Part shown: positions 45,737 through 55,942 of the stretch, one piece after another
Layout: every line of letters starts with the position of its first letter
How positions within the stretch are numbered: the stretch's first letter is position 1
Assembly (NCBI RefSeq): GCF_000155595.1
Contig: NZ_DS989904.1
Coordinates: 2,318,925 to 2,382,924 of the forward strand
From: Synechococcus sp. PCC 7335
Lineage (GTDB): Bacteria; Cyanobacteriota; Cyanobacteriia; Phormidesmidales; Phormidesmidaceae
Reading direction: 5' to 3'
DNA: 64,000 bases
Notes under the pieces: model-generated
What the model saw: the letters and a program-made list of their open reading frames with translations, nothing else
Databases searched by the model: none
What the model was told of the DNA's origin: nothing
Translations under genes and position numbers: made by a program

Positions 45737-47341
45737 ATGCTCGGTGAACAGTTTCCGTGGCTGACGTTCCTAGTTATCTTTCCTCTCCTGGCAGCTACCC
45801 CGATTCCTCTGCTGCCGGATAAGAATGGTGAGACCATCCGATGGTATGCCCTAGGAGCCAGCTTGGCCGAATTCGGTTTGATTCTATATGTATTTGCATC
45901 CCAGTATGAAATGGGTGTATCTGGTCTTCAGCTCGTAGATACCTACCCTTGGATCACTCAGTTTGGGTTGAGCTGGTCTTTAGGCGTTGATGGACTTTCG
46001 TTTCCACTGGTGCTACTGAGCGGGTTCGTCACCACTCTAGCTGTGATTGCATCGTGGAATATCAAACTCAAGCCCCGTTTGTACTACTCGATGATACTGC
46101 TCATGTTTAGCGCCCAATTGGGTGTCTTTCTGGCGCAGGACATGATGCTATTTTTTATCATGTGGGAGCTAGAGCTGGTGCCTGTGTACCTACTAATCTC
46201 TATCTGGGGGGGACAGCGCAGGCAATACGCAGCTACCAAATTCATTATCTACACAGCGACTTGCTCTGTCTTTATTTTAGTCGTCGCACTAGCTTTGGCA
46301 TTCTTTGGTGGCACCTTCAGCTTTGATCTAACTGAGCTTGCTGCTAAGAACTATCCACTACCGTTTCAACTGATTTGCTATTTGGGGCTGCTGGTTGCTT
46401 TTGGCGCCAAACTACCGATCTTCCCGCTGCATACTTGGCTACCCGATGCCCACAGCGAAGCACCTGCTCCCATTTCGATGATCCTAGCGGGCGTCTTATT
46501 AAAGATGGCAGGCTATGGTCTGATTCGGATGAACATCGAAATGCTACCCGATGCACATCTGTACTTTGCACCCGTGCTGGCGTTCTTAGGCGTTATCAAC
46601 ATTGTCTATGCCTCTTTGACTGCCTTTGCTCAAGACAACCTAAAGCGGCGGATGGCCTATTCTTCGGTGGCACATATGGGATTTGTGCTGCTGGGTTTAG
46701 CGGCCTTTAACTCTTTGGGAATGAGCGGTGCCATGCTTCAGATGATCTCTCACGGTCTGGTGGCTGCCGTGCTGTTCTTCTTATCAGGCGTAGCCTATGA
46801 GCGCACACATACGCTTTCTATGAACAAAATGGGCGGAATGGCCAAAGCGATGCCGATTACTTTTGCGCTCTTTACAGCCGGAGCAATGGCATCGTTAGCG
46901 TTACCTGGGATGAGTGGCTTTATCGCTGAAATTACTGTGTTTTTAGGTATGGCAACTAGCGACGCTTACAACGTATTTTTCAAGGCGGCAATTGTCATGC
47001 TGGCGGCTGTGGGGGTTGTTTTATCTCCTATTTACTTACTGTCAATGCTGCGTAGCGTTTTCTACGGCGAATCGAGTGAAGTGAAGCTGCCAATAGATAA
47101 ATCTTGGGAGATTGTGCCGCGTGAGATGTTTGTGGCTATCAGCCTACTAATACCAATTGTGGGAATTGGTCTGTATCCAAAGATTGCAATCCAAACTTAC
47201 AGTCTTAAAACCACAGAAGTATCTAGCCAAATTCACGGCACGCTACCGGATGTGCCAGATGTCGCACCGCTATCAAAGGTAATGAGCATTCCAAGCGAAG
47301 AACGAAGGACGTCGCCTTCTCTAACATCGCCTTCTCTGTAG
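45737..47341 (+). CDS. ndhD: NAD(P)H-quinone oxidoreductase chain 4 (NDH-1 subunit D)
   Basis: A 534-residue proton-pumping subunit with about 14 transmembrane helices. Antiporter-like motifs: [18 protein letters not shown] (key Glu), [20 protein letters not shown] (Lys and discontinuous helix), [33 protein letters not shown] and [17 protein letters not shown]. This pattern fits the NdhD1/D2 group used in respiratory and cyclic electron flow, rather than the CO2-uptake D3/D4 group, though I cannot separate them surely by eye. The C terminus after residue 510 is a short low-complexity tail with an 11-bp DNA repeat. Confidence 0.95.
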   Translation: MLGEQFPWLTFLVIFPLLAATPIPLLPDKNGETIRWYALGASLAEFGLILYVFASQYEMGVSGLQLVDTYPWITQFGLSWSLGVDGLSFPLVLLSGFVTTLAVIASWNIKLKPRLYYSMILLMFSAQLGVFLAQDMMLFFIMWELELVPVYLLISIWGGQRRQYAATKFIIYTATCSVFILVVALALAFFGGTFSFDLTELAAKNYPLPFQLICYLGLLVAFGAKLPIFPLHTWLPDAHSEAPAPISMILAGVLLKMAGYGLIRMNIEMLPDAHLYFAPVLAFLGVINIVYASLTAFAQDNLKRRMAYSSVAHMGFVLLGLAAFNSLGMSGAMLQMISHGLVAAVLFFLSGVAYERTHTLSMNKMGGMAKAMPITFALFTAGAMASLALPGMSGFIAEITVFLGMATSDAYNVFFKAAIVMLAAVGVVLSPIYLLSMLRSVFYGESSEVKLPIDKSWEIVPREMFVAISLLIPIVGIGLYPKIAIQTYSLKTTEVSSQIHGTLPDVPDVAPLSKVMSIPSEERRTSPSLTSPSL

Positions 47342-47436
47342 TAGAGCGACTTGGTGTCTGTCTGTATGATGATTACCTCGTGGCGAAATTGCTTACTCCT
47401 ACTTAGCTGAGTCAATCAGTTTAAGCTCATATAGTG

Positions 47437-47463
47437 GCCTACTGGAAACTTATTTCAGTAGGC
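47437..47463. terminator. Bidirectional hairpin between ndhD and the membrane protein gene
   Basis: gcctactg (47437-47444) and cagtaggc (47456-47463) pair, with the stem extending inward through one G-U pair. A T-rich tract follows on the plus strand, and the right arm touches the stop of the convergent gene, so it can end both transcripts. Confidence 0.7.
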
Positions 47464-47882
47464 TATTTTGGTATTTCAATAGGAGGGTCTGCTGCTGTTT
47501 TGGCCGCTACTTTTACTTGAGCGGATCGAATCCAACCCCCTGTCATTGCACCTACAAGTGCGATCGCAATATTCAAGATAGAAATCAATAAAGGCTCTTT
47601 GGACTCGGCTAGGAAAGTTGATAATCCCCAAGTAACTATCAACATCAGCGAAAACACTGCCGCGTGAGCAACTGGAGCTCGCCTCGCTACTAGCCCAACT
47701 AGATAGCCGCTAAGCGTAGCAAACCCCAATCCACAAATTCCTGCGATCGCGATAGATTGAGCGGGGATTCCTTGAGTTTCGCCGCTCACAATAGCAATAC
47801 TCATCCAAGTTGAATAGAGCAGGGCCGTACTAATACTCAAGGTCAAATAGCCGATCAACAGCGCTAAAACAGTTAGCAGCAT
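47463..47882 (-). CDS. Small membrane protein, four predicted helices
   Basis: A 139-residue hydrophobic protein with helices at about 3-27, 43-65, 72-92 and 100-121, and a hydrophilic C terminus rich in Ala and Lys. The segment GLGFATLSGYLVGLVARRAPV is the most conserved-looking part. No domain was recognised. It converges on ndhD and shares the intervening hairpin. Confidence 0.65.
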   Translation of the reverse strand: MLLTVLALLIGYLTLSISTALLYSTWMSIAIVSGETQGIPAQSIAIAGICGLGFATLSGYLVGLVARRAPVAHAAVFSLMLIVTWGLSTFLAESKEPLLISILNIAIALVGAMTGGWIRSAQVKVAAKTAADPPIEIPK

Positions 47883-48815
47883 TACAAAAACCTCATGTTA
47901 AAGTCTTGTCTAAAACTCTCAAAATCATATCTTTGAGAGTTGGAAGGCACCTGAGGTAAACACCAAAACGCCTGTTAGGTAATGCCTACACAATATCCAG
48001 GAAAATATTGAAGTTCTTGTATGATTGATCAGCATTCTAAGTAAAGACTCTGTTTAGATTGTTACAACCACTACCCTGACGTACTTGCTTGGCAGTAGGT
48101 TGATACAACCAGACGAGGTGATTCGAGGGAGATTCGGAGAACTCGGTGCATCGGTAGATCCAAGATAAGCTTCAAGTCAGACAAGTTCTATGTCTTCTAT
48201 ATGGATTCTCTGCTTAGAGCTAAACAACCAAAACAGCTTAACTAAACAGGTTTGAGCTGACTCGTATTAGAACAGTCCTATAGAGCGGCCAAAGGCTAAA
48301 GCATTTAAGACTAGATGCAACCAGATGGGCTCGGCTATACGTACACTAGCCAGACGTAAAAAGTATGTTTACTCTTTGTAACACTACGCTCAACTACCCC
48401 AGACAATCACTTTGGAGTGTGTAGCATGCCTGTAACAAAAAGCACCTTCAAAAACCGTCACTGCATAGCAGGCAGCTTCATTTCTGCTCACCGCTATAAC
48501 GTTAGTGCTTAAGGTGACTTTCAACGATGGTGGCCTACCTGGCCTATGGGTAGATAATTACTTCAGCAATAATCGCTTCGACATAGTTTGCTTCGACATA
48601 GTGGCCCAATAAGCAATCGGCACAATGAGTACCCTATTGCCGCTGTCGTCGATGGAACATTCATAGACGTCATAGTTCAAGTAAAGATAGGTAGCCCTAA
48701 CGCCTCTCGCAGTCAAAGACGAGATCTTCGATTTCCGCTCAAACAGATCAAACTTGTAGCCCTCTGCTAGCTGAGCCCTCCGCTAGCTATTAGTTCCTTT
48801 AGATCAGACATAGAT
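47883..48815. other. 933-bp region without a convincing gene
   Basis: A 60-codon open frame at 48588-48770 has low protein-like character and no ribosome site, so I did not accept it. gcttcgacatagt occurs twice (48575-48587, 48590-48602), and a 16-bp near repeat agccctctgctagctg lies at 48758-48789, just before the next gene. The region must include the promoter of the FG-GAP gene. Confidence 0.5.
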
Positions 48816-51800
48816 ATGTGCAATTACTGCGACGCCTACTCAACTCTTGTTAGCGCAGACCCCTCCCAAACTAGCCTACAAACTGAGGCTGCTCAGCTAC
48901 TACAGCCGGCTTTGGAGATGATGCTCGGCGCCGACAGTCAGGCGATCGCACCCGCCGCTGAGACGGCACCAGCAAACGAAGCAGCACTCACCCAAATGCT
49001 GTCGCTAGTCGTCGAGGAACTGCAGACCCGGCTTACTAGTTTTGCCAATAGCGAAGCCGAGACGCTAGAGAACATGAGACTCGCCTTCGGGGATAGCTTC
49101 AGCGCTGAAGCCGCAACCACTCTACTAGCGGCATGGCAAGCGGGAGACTTCGAGGTACTACCCACTATCGAGTTCCTTTCCGCCACAGAGCTCGGCAGTG
49201 CGAACGGCGCCTACGCAGCACAAACAGGGACCATCTATCTATCGGCCGAAGCGTTCGAGCTCTACCAGAACGATATTGCTAGGCTGAGCGCTATTGTCGC
49301 CGAAGAGCTAGGCCATCATATCGATACGGTTTTGAACGGCACCGTCGATAGTCAGGGGGACGAAGGGGCAATCTTCTCTGCGCTAGTTCAGGGGGAAGCC
49401 CTATCGGCGGAGCAGTTGCAGAGTCTGCAGCAAGAAGCAGACCAGGTCACCATCGTACTAAGCGATAACAGTAGCGAAAGTGCAGATGAGGAAAGTGCAA
49501 GTAACGAGCCTGGTAGACGCACTATCGAAGTTGAGCAGAACCAGACGAGTCAGATTAGCTTCGAAGATGTGACCGATACAGCCGGGGACTTCATCTCTGC
49601 CCGTAGCTATGGCGCGGGTGCATGGGGCGACTTCAACGGCGATGGCCGACCTGACCTATGGGTGAACAACCACTTCGGTAGTGGCCGCAACCTGTTCGTC
49701 AACAACGGCGATGGCACCTTCACCGACATCGTTAACCAGGTCGAAGCCGGCACTTCCGATGTCTTTATCGCTAGCGAGATTGCGGGCGACTTCCATGGCG
49801 TTGCTTGGGCCGACTTCGACAACGACGGCGACCAGGACCTACTGCAGTTGGTTGGCGGCGAAGGGAATACTAGCGTACTAGGCGAAGAGAACCTACCGCC
49901 GAGAAGTGAACCCAACCGTTTGTACGTCAACAACAACGGCGTACTGCGAGACCAGGCCCGGGCGCTAGGCATTGCCTACGACAGCGCCAAAGCGCAAACG
50001 CCTGCCTGGCTGGACTACGACAACGACGGCAGACTCGACCTGTTCCATGGCTCTACGCAGCGCGCCGATGGCCTCAACCCCACAACCGTCTTCCGTCAGA
50101 ACGCAGCCGGCCGGTTCGATGATGTCGGCGATACGGTTCTGCCCACCGAACTGGTCAACAAGACCGTTCGCTTCGGTGGTTTGGGCTACCTATCGGATAG
50201 TGACCTCTACGACCTAGTGCTACCGGGTGCGATTGCGGACCTGTTCGATGTCACGACGACACCGTTCACGAACATCGTCGATGAGACTATCGGCGGTTCG
50301 AACCGGCTCAAAGGTGCTAGGGATTTCGCCTTCGCCGACTTCAACAACGACGGGTTGATAGATGCCTACCTAGCGAGAGCGCAGGCAGACCGACTGTTCT
50401 ACAACACCGCTGACGGTGGTCTAGTTGGCGTTAGCGATAGTGCCGGCATCGATGTGGTCGATACGAGTCAAGCTGGCGGTGTAGTGGCGGCCGACTTCGA
50501 CAACGATATGGATGTCGACATCTATGTAGTACGAGAAAGCGCGAACGGTAGCAACCTACCGAACATCCTGTTCGACAATCAGGGGGATGGAACGTTTGTT
50601 GCTGTTGCCAACCAGGGCGGTGCGGTATCGGCAACGACAGGAGTCGGTGACAACGCGACGGTAGCGGACTACGACGGGGATGGCTTCATCGACCTGTTCG
50701 TGACTAACGGTGCAAAGACAGCGCTTCGCGGACCGCAGCAGCTGTTCCGCAACCGGGGGAACGAGAACAACTGGCTACAGATAGACCTGGCTGGGGCAGT
50801 GAGTCTAACCGATAGTGAGGGGAACGTTCGGGTCGGGACAAACCGGGATGGGATTGGTGCGCAGGTGTATGTAACGGCGGGGGGAGTGACGCAGCGGCGC
50901 GACCAGAACGGCGGGGTGCATAAGCATTCGCAAGACTTTCAGCGGCTGCACTTTGGACTAGCGCAGAACGAGCAGGTAGAGCGGATAGAGGTACGTTGGC
51001 CAAGCGGTGTTGTTCAACAATTAGAGAACGTCAGCGTCAACCAAGTCATCACTATCACTGAACAAATTACTCCGGTAACGCCACCGGTAACGCCTCCTCC
51101 AGTAACACCTCCCCCTGATGGCACTCCGGTAATGCCACCGGTAACGCCTCCTCCAGTAACACCTCCCCCTGATGGCACTCCGGTAACGCCACCGGTAACG
51201 CCTCCCCCTGACAGCACTCCTGAAAGTCCTTTCACAGCCGTATCAGGTGGTCAGTCATTAGAGCTCACAGAGTTAGGCAACAACACCGTGACGTTTGGAT
51301 TTGATGATATAAACGTTGCTCGAACTGGTCTGATTACTGTTTTCAAAGTGAGCGGAGGGGCACGCACTCAAATTGGGAGCTTTTCCTTGCTTCAAAATGG
51401 AGAACCTAGTGGATTTTCGCCTCGTTTCACGCTCTCTAAGGACGACCTTGATGAGGGTAATGTCTTGGAGTTTGAGATTGTGGAGGATGGGAGTGCTCGT
51501 CGGGCGATCGCAACACCCACAGATACAGGTGCTTCTCTAGACTTTGGAGACGGTACTGTACTGTCAGTGTCACCTGTTGAAGAAGACACCGTCGACTATG
51601 TATCGGGTGATGGGGAATCGCTAGATTTCTCTGGAACGGGAGGTGCCGATATTCGCTTTACAGTCTATAGAGAAGCCCAATTTGATAGTACGGTAGGGCT
51701 TTATCAAGTAGATAGTCTCAACGGAGATATTACAGTCGGGAACCAGACCTTCAGTGTGGGGGATGCCGGTTATGCTGAAGCAGCCCTTAACCGCGCCGTG

Positions 51801-52055
51801 CCTAGTGCCAATCTTAGTACTAGCGATGGCGGCTCCGATGTCTTTACCGTTAGTAACCTAGATGGTTTCTACGGTACGTTCATTAGTGTTGATGATGGAG
51901 ATGAAACGAATACCTACTTCTCCTATGAATCAGTGAATGCTGGAAGCGCTGACCACGTAAAGTACATCGGCAACAATGCGCTCGGCTTCGAAGATTTACC
52001 TGGCCTAGGAGATGCTGATTTTGACGATATTGTTGTCACCTTCGATACTGTCTAA
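48816..52055 (+). CDS. Large FG-GAP/VCBS, UnbV and DUF4114 protein (1079 residues)
   Basis: Order by residue: N-terminal helical part, including SAIVAEELGHHIDTVLNG, a degenerate metallopeptidase-like motif without full HExxH; FG-GAP/VCBS beta-propeller repeats at about 255-640, seen as many copies of DFDNDGDxDLxxxxG-like calcium sites; an ASPIC/UnbV domain at about 655-745 (DGIGAQVYVTAGG, IEVRWPSGVVQQLENV); a Pro/Thr linker built from DNA repeats; and a DUF4114 beta domain to the end (ALGFEDLPGLGDADFDDIVV). No classical signal peptide is evident. Calcium-rich repeats and the modular build suggest an exported adhesin or integrin-like surface protein. The first two-thirds have C-ending codons, the last third does not. 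Confidence 0.9.
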   Translation: MCNYCDAYSTLVSADPSQTSLQTEAAQLLQPALEMMLGADSQAIAPAAETAPANEAALTQMLSLVVEELQTRLTSFANSEAETLENMRLAFGDSFSAEAATTLLAAWQAGDFEVLPTIEFLSATELGSANGAYAAQTGTIYLSAEAFELYQNDIARLSAIVAEELGHHIDTVLNGTVDSQGDEGAIFSALVQGEALSAEQLQSLQQEADQVTIVLSDNSSESADEESASNEPGRRTIEVEQNQTSQISFEDVTDTAGDFISARSYGAGAWGDFNGDGRPDLWVNNHFGSGRNLFVNNGDGTFTDIVNQVEAGTSDVFIASEIAGDFHGVAWADFDNDGDQDLLQLVGGEGNTSVLGEENLPPRSEPNRLYVNNNGVLRDQARALGIAYDSAKAQTPAWLDYDNDGRLDLFHGSTQRADGLNPTTVFRQNAAGRFDDVGDTVLPTELVNKTVRFGGLGYLSDSDLYDLVLPGAIADLFDVTTTPFTNIVDETIGGSNRLKGARDFAFADFNNDGLIDAYLARAQADRLFYNTADGGLVGVSDSAGIDVVDTSQAGGVVAADFDNDMDVDIYVVRESANGSNLPNILFDNQGDGTFVAVANQGGAVSATTGVGDNATVADYDGDGFIDLFVTNGAKTALRGPQQLFRNRGNENNWLQIDLAGAVSLTDSEGNVRVGTNRDGIGAQVYVTAGGVTQRRDQNGGVHKHSQDFQRLHFGLAQNEQVERIEVRWPSGVVQQLENVSVNQVITITEQITPVTPPVTPPPVTPPPDGTPVMPPVTPPPVTPPPDGTPVTPPVTPPPDSTPESPFTAVSGGQSLELTELGNNTVTFGFDDINVARTGLITVFKVSGGARTQIGSFSLLQNGEPSGFSPRFTLSKDDLDEGNVLEFEIVEDGSARRAIATPTDTGASLDFGDGTVLSVSPVEEDTVDYVSGDGESLDFSGTGGADIRFTVYREAQFDSTVGLYQVDSLNGDITVGNQTFSVGDAGYAEAALNRAVPSANLSTSDGGSDVFTVSNLDGFYGTFISVDDGDETNTYFSYESVNAGSADHVKYIGNNALGFEDLPGLGDADFDDIVVTFDTV
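51072..51221 (+). repeat. 54-bp tandem repeat coding for the Pro/Thr linker
   Basis: A 54-bp unit at 51072-51125 and 51126-51179 is followed by a shorter third copy from 51180 that lacks 12 bp. Copies differ by one base (gtaacg to gtaatg). Every unit is in frame and encodes TPVTPP and PPPVTPPPDG runs. Confidence 0.95.
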
Positions 52056-52266
52056 AAATTTGGTCAGCTAAATAGCCATACCACTCTGGCGAGATTTCAA
52101 CTCAGATGAATAAAAGCGCTAGAGGGTTTCGGTATTGTTCAGCCTTCGATGTGAGAAAGCAAGAGCTTCCGATGCTGTAGGTGAAACCATTGGTTTGATG
52201 CGACACCTATCCTCTATTGGATTTGGTAGACTGAAAGGCAACAACATCAATAGGACTTGCTACGGG

Positions 52267-53748
52267 ATGACAGCCGCTATCTTTGAACAGCCTCTGCGCT
52301 TAGAGCAGATTCTTTCGCTCAGCTACACCGCTAGCCCGGATAAATTCGACAAGACTTGGGAAGCTCCTCTATCGACTTTGTTAGGCTTAGGTCGTGCTGT
52401 AGGAGCCGACTTTGTAGAATTCTTTTTGGAACGTAAGAACTACATTAGCTGCCTAGCTGAAGACGATGCGATTACCAGCATCTCACCTAGCTTGGTCTCT
52501 GGCGCAGGTGTTCGTGTGTTCAAAGGTAGCTCTGACTGTTATGTCAGTACGAACGATCTTTCTTTTGAAGGCTTGAAGGCGGCTTTGGAGAAAGGACTCG
52601 CCATCATGGGTCTAGAAATGCCTGATTCAGCGGCGAGCGTTCCAGAGATAAATCTGGAACCACTGCGTGATTATGGATTAGGCCGGGGGAAGGATAACTG
52701 GCTCGCTAGTTGCCCCTCCATGCAGACAATGGGCGAAGTGCTATTAGAAGCTAATGCTGCGCTAGCTGAGAAAGCTGAACATGTTCAGGCTCGGCGTGCT
52801 GCTTACTTCCGTGATTGCCAAGAGGTTTTGGTGGCCTCCAGTGACGGCACCTTTGCCCGCGATGTGCGGTTGACCCAGTCAGTTGGCTTCAATCTACTCT
52901 GCGCGGATGGTGAGCACCGTTCTTCTATTGGTGAGCGGTTGGGTAATACGGGCGATCCGAGTTTCCTTACAGCTTGGGACTACAACGAGACTGCCGAGAA
53001 AGTCGCCGAAGCCGCTAGTAACATGCTTTACGCCGACTACGTTGAGTCGGGCAACTATCCAGTGATTATGGCCAATCATTTTGGGGGTGTCATTTTTCAT
53101 GAAGCTTGTGGCCATCTATTAGAAACGACTCAGATTGAGAAAGAGACTACCCCTTTTATGAACAAAAAAGGTCAGAAGGTAGCGCATGAGAGTCTAACTG
53201 CTTGGGATGAAGGTCTTTCGACTGAAGCGTTCGGCACTATTGATATGGACGACGAAGGTATGCCGGTTCAGCGGACTTTGCTGATCGAAAATGGCATTTT
53301 GAAAAACTTTATTTCGGATAGAGCTGGTGAGATGCGTACAGGGCATCCGCGTACGGGTAGCGGTAGGCGACAAGGATATACCCACGCGGCGGCTTCTCGA
53401 ATGCGGAACACGTATATTGCACCCGGTAAGCACACCGTGGAAGAGCTATTTGCCTCGGTTGATAAAGGCATCTATTGCAAAAAGATGGGCGGCGGTAGCG
53501 TTGGCCCTACCGGACAGTTCAACTTTGCGGTGGATGAAGCCTATTTGATTGAAAATGGCAAGATCACAAAGCCTCTGAAGGGAGCAACGCTAATTGGCGA
53601 AGCCACTGGAATCATGAACAAAATTTCGATGTGCTCGAATGATATTAGTTTGGCACCAGGGTTTTGTGGCTCGGTGAGCGGCAGTGTGTATGTAACGGTT
53701 GGGCAGCCTCACATCAAAGTGGATGACATTACAGTGGGTGGGCGATAG
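52267..53748 (+). CDS. tldD: TldD metalloprotease subunit
   Basis: 493 residues from the ATG at 52267, which matches family length; the frame opens at a TTG at 52135 but that 44-residue extension has no family resemblance. The metal-binding motif is present as [14 protein letters not shown] (HEACGH). Other family parts: [53 protein letters not shown] and [15 protein letters not shown]. TldD with TldE forms a protease that trims small peptides and is used in maturation of peptide natural products and antitoxin turnover. It is two bases from tldE on the same strand. Confidence 0.95.
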   Translation: MTAAIFEQPLRLEQILSLSYTASPDKFDKTWEAPLSTLLGLGRAVGADFVEFFLERKNYISCLAEDDAITSISPSLVSGAGVRVFKGSSDCYVSTNDLSFEGLKAALEKGLAIMGLEMPDSAASVPEINLEPLRDYGLGRGKDNWLASCPSMQTMGEVLLEANAALAEKAEHVQARRAAYFRDCQEVLVASSDGTFARDVRLTQSVGFNLLCADGEHRSSIGERLGNTGDPSFLTAWDYNETAEKVAEAASNMLYADYVESGNYPVIMANHFGGVIFHEACGHLLETTQIEKETTPFMNKKGQKVAHESLTAWDEGLSTEAFGTIDMDDEGMPVQRTLLIENGILKNFISDRAGEMRTGHPRTGSGRRQGYTHAAASRMRNTYIAPGKHTVEELFASVDKGIYCKKMGGGSVGPTGQFNFAVDEAYLIENGKITKPLKGATLIGEATGIMNKISMCSNDISLAPGFCGSVSGSVYVTVGQPHIKVDDITVGGR

Positions 53749-53750
53749 AG

Positions 53751-55094
53751 ATGACAAAGGTTCAAACAATTTCGCAGCAGGCTGAGGCGATCGCACAAAA
53801 GCTCAGTATTGCTAAGTACGACATCTACGGCTCTGCTGTAGACGAAACTAGCGTCCAAGTAGATAAAGGCAAGCCTAAGCAGGTTAAGGCATCCAACCGC
53901 TCTAGCGTGATCGTTCGCGTCTGGAATGAGGACAACCAGATCGGGGTTACTTCAACGACTGATGTTGACGAAACGGGTCTAGAGATGGCGCTTAAAACTG
54001 CTTACGAAGCTAGTTCGTTTGGCGTCAAAGAAAATGCACCTGATTTTAGCCCGCAAGCAAAAGAGCCAACTGCCGAGGTTGATTTTACTAAGTCCACGCC
54101 AGCGCCTGTGCCTGAGTTGATCGATACCCTAGTAGAAGCAGAGAAAGGGGTTTTGGAATCGCATGATGCCATTACATCTGTTCCCTACAATGGCATCGCC
54201 CAAAGAGAGATCGAACGGTTCTATCTAAACAGTGAAGGAGCACAGCGCAGCGAAGAGCGGACTTATGCATCCGTTTATCTCTATGGAAAAACAGAACAAG
54301 AAGGTCGTAAGCCTCGTGCGGCAGGGGCAATGCGAGTCAAGAATGGACTTGCTCAGCTAGATGTTAGTAGCTGCGTAGAAGAGGCGTCTGAAAAAACAAT
54401 TAGTCATCTAGACTACGAGAAAATAACCTCTGGCAAGTATCCAGTTGTTTTTTCGGCAGAGGCTTTCTTGAGCCTGCTGGGCGCTTTCTCCAATATGTAC
54501 AACGCTCAAAACATTTTGGATAATCGCTCGCTGTCTACTGCCGACTCGATTGGTACTCAGGTAGCTAGTCCACTGCTTTCTGTGTATGACGACGAGCTAC
54601 ACCCAGAAAACGTCTCGGCTGAGACCTTTGATGGTGAAGGCACACCCACCCGCCGTTTAGCACTAATTGAGAAAGGCATTCTTAAAAACTTTATCCACAG
54701 TGCAGGCACAGCCAAGCGAATGAACGCAGAGCCAACGGGTCATGCCAGCATTGGTGCAAAGGTGAGTATCGGTCTGAATTATATAGAGGTGCTGCCGGGC
54801 GAGACTGCAGACGACAACTATCAGCTTGATAAAGCAGATGGCGTGGTTTTGATTGATGATTTGCAGGCGCTGCACGCAGGTGTCAATGCATTGCAAGGAT
54901 CTTTTTCCCTGCCATTTGATGGCTGGCTAATCAAAGACGGCAAGCGCATCAGCGTTGAGTCAGCGACGGTTGCCGGCGATTTTCGTCAGGTGCTAAAGAG
55001 CATTGCTCATATAGAACCTAAAGTGGAAACTACGCCAGGCGGTATCTGCCCTCGGGTTTGGGTCAGTGAGCTATCGATCACTGGCGAAGCTTAA
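53751..55094 (+). CDS. pmbA: TldE/PmbA family subunit
   Basis: 447 residues, partner of TldD. It shows the TldE fold without the HExxxH motif: the N-terminal half has YDIYGSAVDETSVQVDKGKP, and the C-terminal half has GEGTPTRRLALIEKGILKNF, SIGAKVSIGLNYIEVLPGE and SFSLPFDGWLIKDGKRIS. TldD and TldE together form the active protease. The stop of tldD precedes the ATG by two bases, so they are one operon. The last 29 bases overlap the next gene. Confidence 0.94.
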   Translation: MTKVQTISQQAEAIAQKLSIAKYDIYGSAVDETSVQVDKGKPKQVKASNRSSVIVRVWNEDNQIGVTSTTDVDETGLEMALKTAYEASSFGVKENAPDFSPQAKEPTAEVDFTKSTPAPVPELIDTLVEAEKGVLESHDAITSVPYNGIAQREIERFYLNSEGAQRSEERTYASVYLYGKTEQEGRKPRAAGAMRVKNGLAQLDVSSCVEEASEKTISHLDYEKITSGKYPVVFSAEAFLSLLGAFSNMYNAQNILDNRSLSTADSIGTQVASPLLSVYDDELHPENVSAETFDGEGTPTRRLALIEKGILKNFIHSAGTAKRMNAEPTGHASIGAKVSIGLNYIEVLPGETADDNYQLDKADGVVLIDDLQALHAGVNALQGSFSLPFDGWLIKDGKRISVESATVAGDFRQVLKSIAHIEPKVETTPGGICPRVWVSELSITGEA

Positions 55095-55878
55095 GCAAAA
55101 CTGGAGCCGCGTGTGCGTCAGCCTAGGTAAATTACTGTCAGGCTGGCATGCAGCGCTGATGTTCTATACCTGTCTACCGATTCCGCAGCGCTGGCCCCTA
55201 GAGTTTCGGTGGATTGCTTTGTGGGTGCCCTGGGTAGGAGTGGTTGTTGGTGGACTACTGGCCGTAATAGATTGGGTATTAGCGACCCTGCACTTTCCGA
55301 TCACTGTCTCTAGCGCACTCGTTATTGCTTTGGCCATCGCCTTAACAGGCGGGCTACATTTAGACGGGGTGATGGATACCGCCGACGGCTTGGCTGTGCC
55401 CGATTCCAGTCGGCGTCTAGCAGTCATGTCGGATAGTCGGATGGGAGCGTTTGGTGGAATGGCTGCGATCGCACTCGTTCTTCTCAAGGTTCTGGCACTA
55501 TCTGCGATCACTCAGCATCGAGCTTTCGTATTAATTGCGGTATCGGTTTGGGGGCGTTGGGCGCAACAGTGGGCGATCGCCACTTATCCCTACCTCAAAA
55601 AAGAAGGCAAGGGTGCTTTTCACAAGCGTGCATTACCCACCTCGCGATCCACCTTACCCAACCTGCTGTTAATCGTCTTAATAAGCTTGGGACTATCGTC
55701 AACAGGATGGATACCCATGCCACTACTGATCAAAACGACAGTAGCCGGGTTGATACTTTCAGGACTAACTAGCCACTACTTTTACAAGCGTTTAGGTGGA
55801 CAGACCGGTGATACCTATGGCGCAGTTGTAGAGTGGACCGAAGCGCTGCTGTTGTGTAGTTTATCGGCAGGATCATAG
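55066..55878 (+). CDS. cobS: Adenosylcobinamide-GDP ribazoletransferase (cobalamin synthase)
   Basis: 270 residues from the GTG at 55066; a GTG at 55111 gives 255 residues and is equally plausible. An integral membrane enzyme with about six helices and the family motif GGLHLDGVMDTADGLAVP, followed by SRRLAVMSDSRMGAFGG and GAFHKRALPTSR. It joins alpha-ribazole to adenosylcobinamide-GDP, the last step in B12 lower-ligand attachment. It overlaps tldE by 29 bases, so it is in the same operon by position, although the functions seem unrelated. Confidence 0.93.
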   Translation: MSYRSLAKLKQNWSRVCVSLGKLLSGWHAALMFYTCLPIPQRWPLEFRWIALWVPWVGVVVGGLLAVIDWVLATLHFPITVSSALVIALAIALTGGLHLDGVMDTADGLAVPDSSRRLAVMSDSRMGAFGGMAAIALVLLKVLALSAITQHRAFVLIAVSVWGRWAQQWAIATYPYLKKEGKGAFHKRALPTSRSTLPNLLLIVLISLGLSSTGWIPMPLLIKTTVAGLILSGLTSHYFYKRLGGQTGDTYGAVVEWTEALLLCSLSAGS

Positions 55879-55942
55879 GTAGTTGCTAGCATTTGATAGA
55901 TAATAAATAGGTCTGACTGACATCTCACAAGTAAGAAAATCT

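Noticed and set aside
48588..48770. 60-residue open frame upstream of the FG-GAP gene
   Set aside because: No ribosome site, no recognisable fold or hydrophobic pattern, and it overlaps tandem-duplicated leader DNA.
51072..51221. CRISPR-like short repeats
   Set aside because: Repeats are contiguous without spacers, in frame, and encode a Pro/Thr linker.
52135..52266. TTG-started 44-residue extension of TldD
   Set aside because: The ATG at 52267 gives normal family length and the extension does not resemble TldD.
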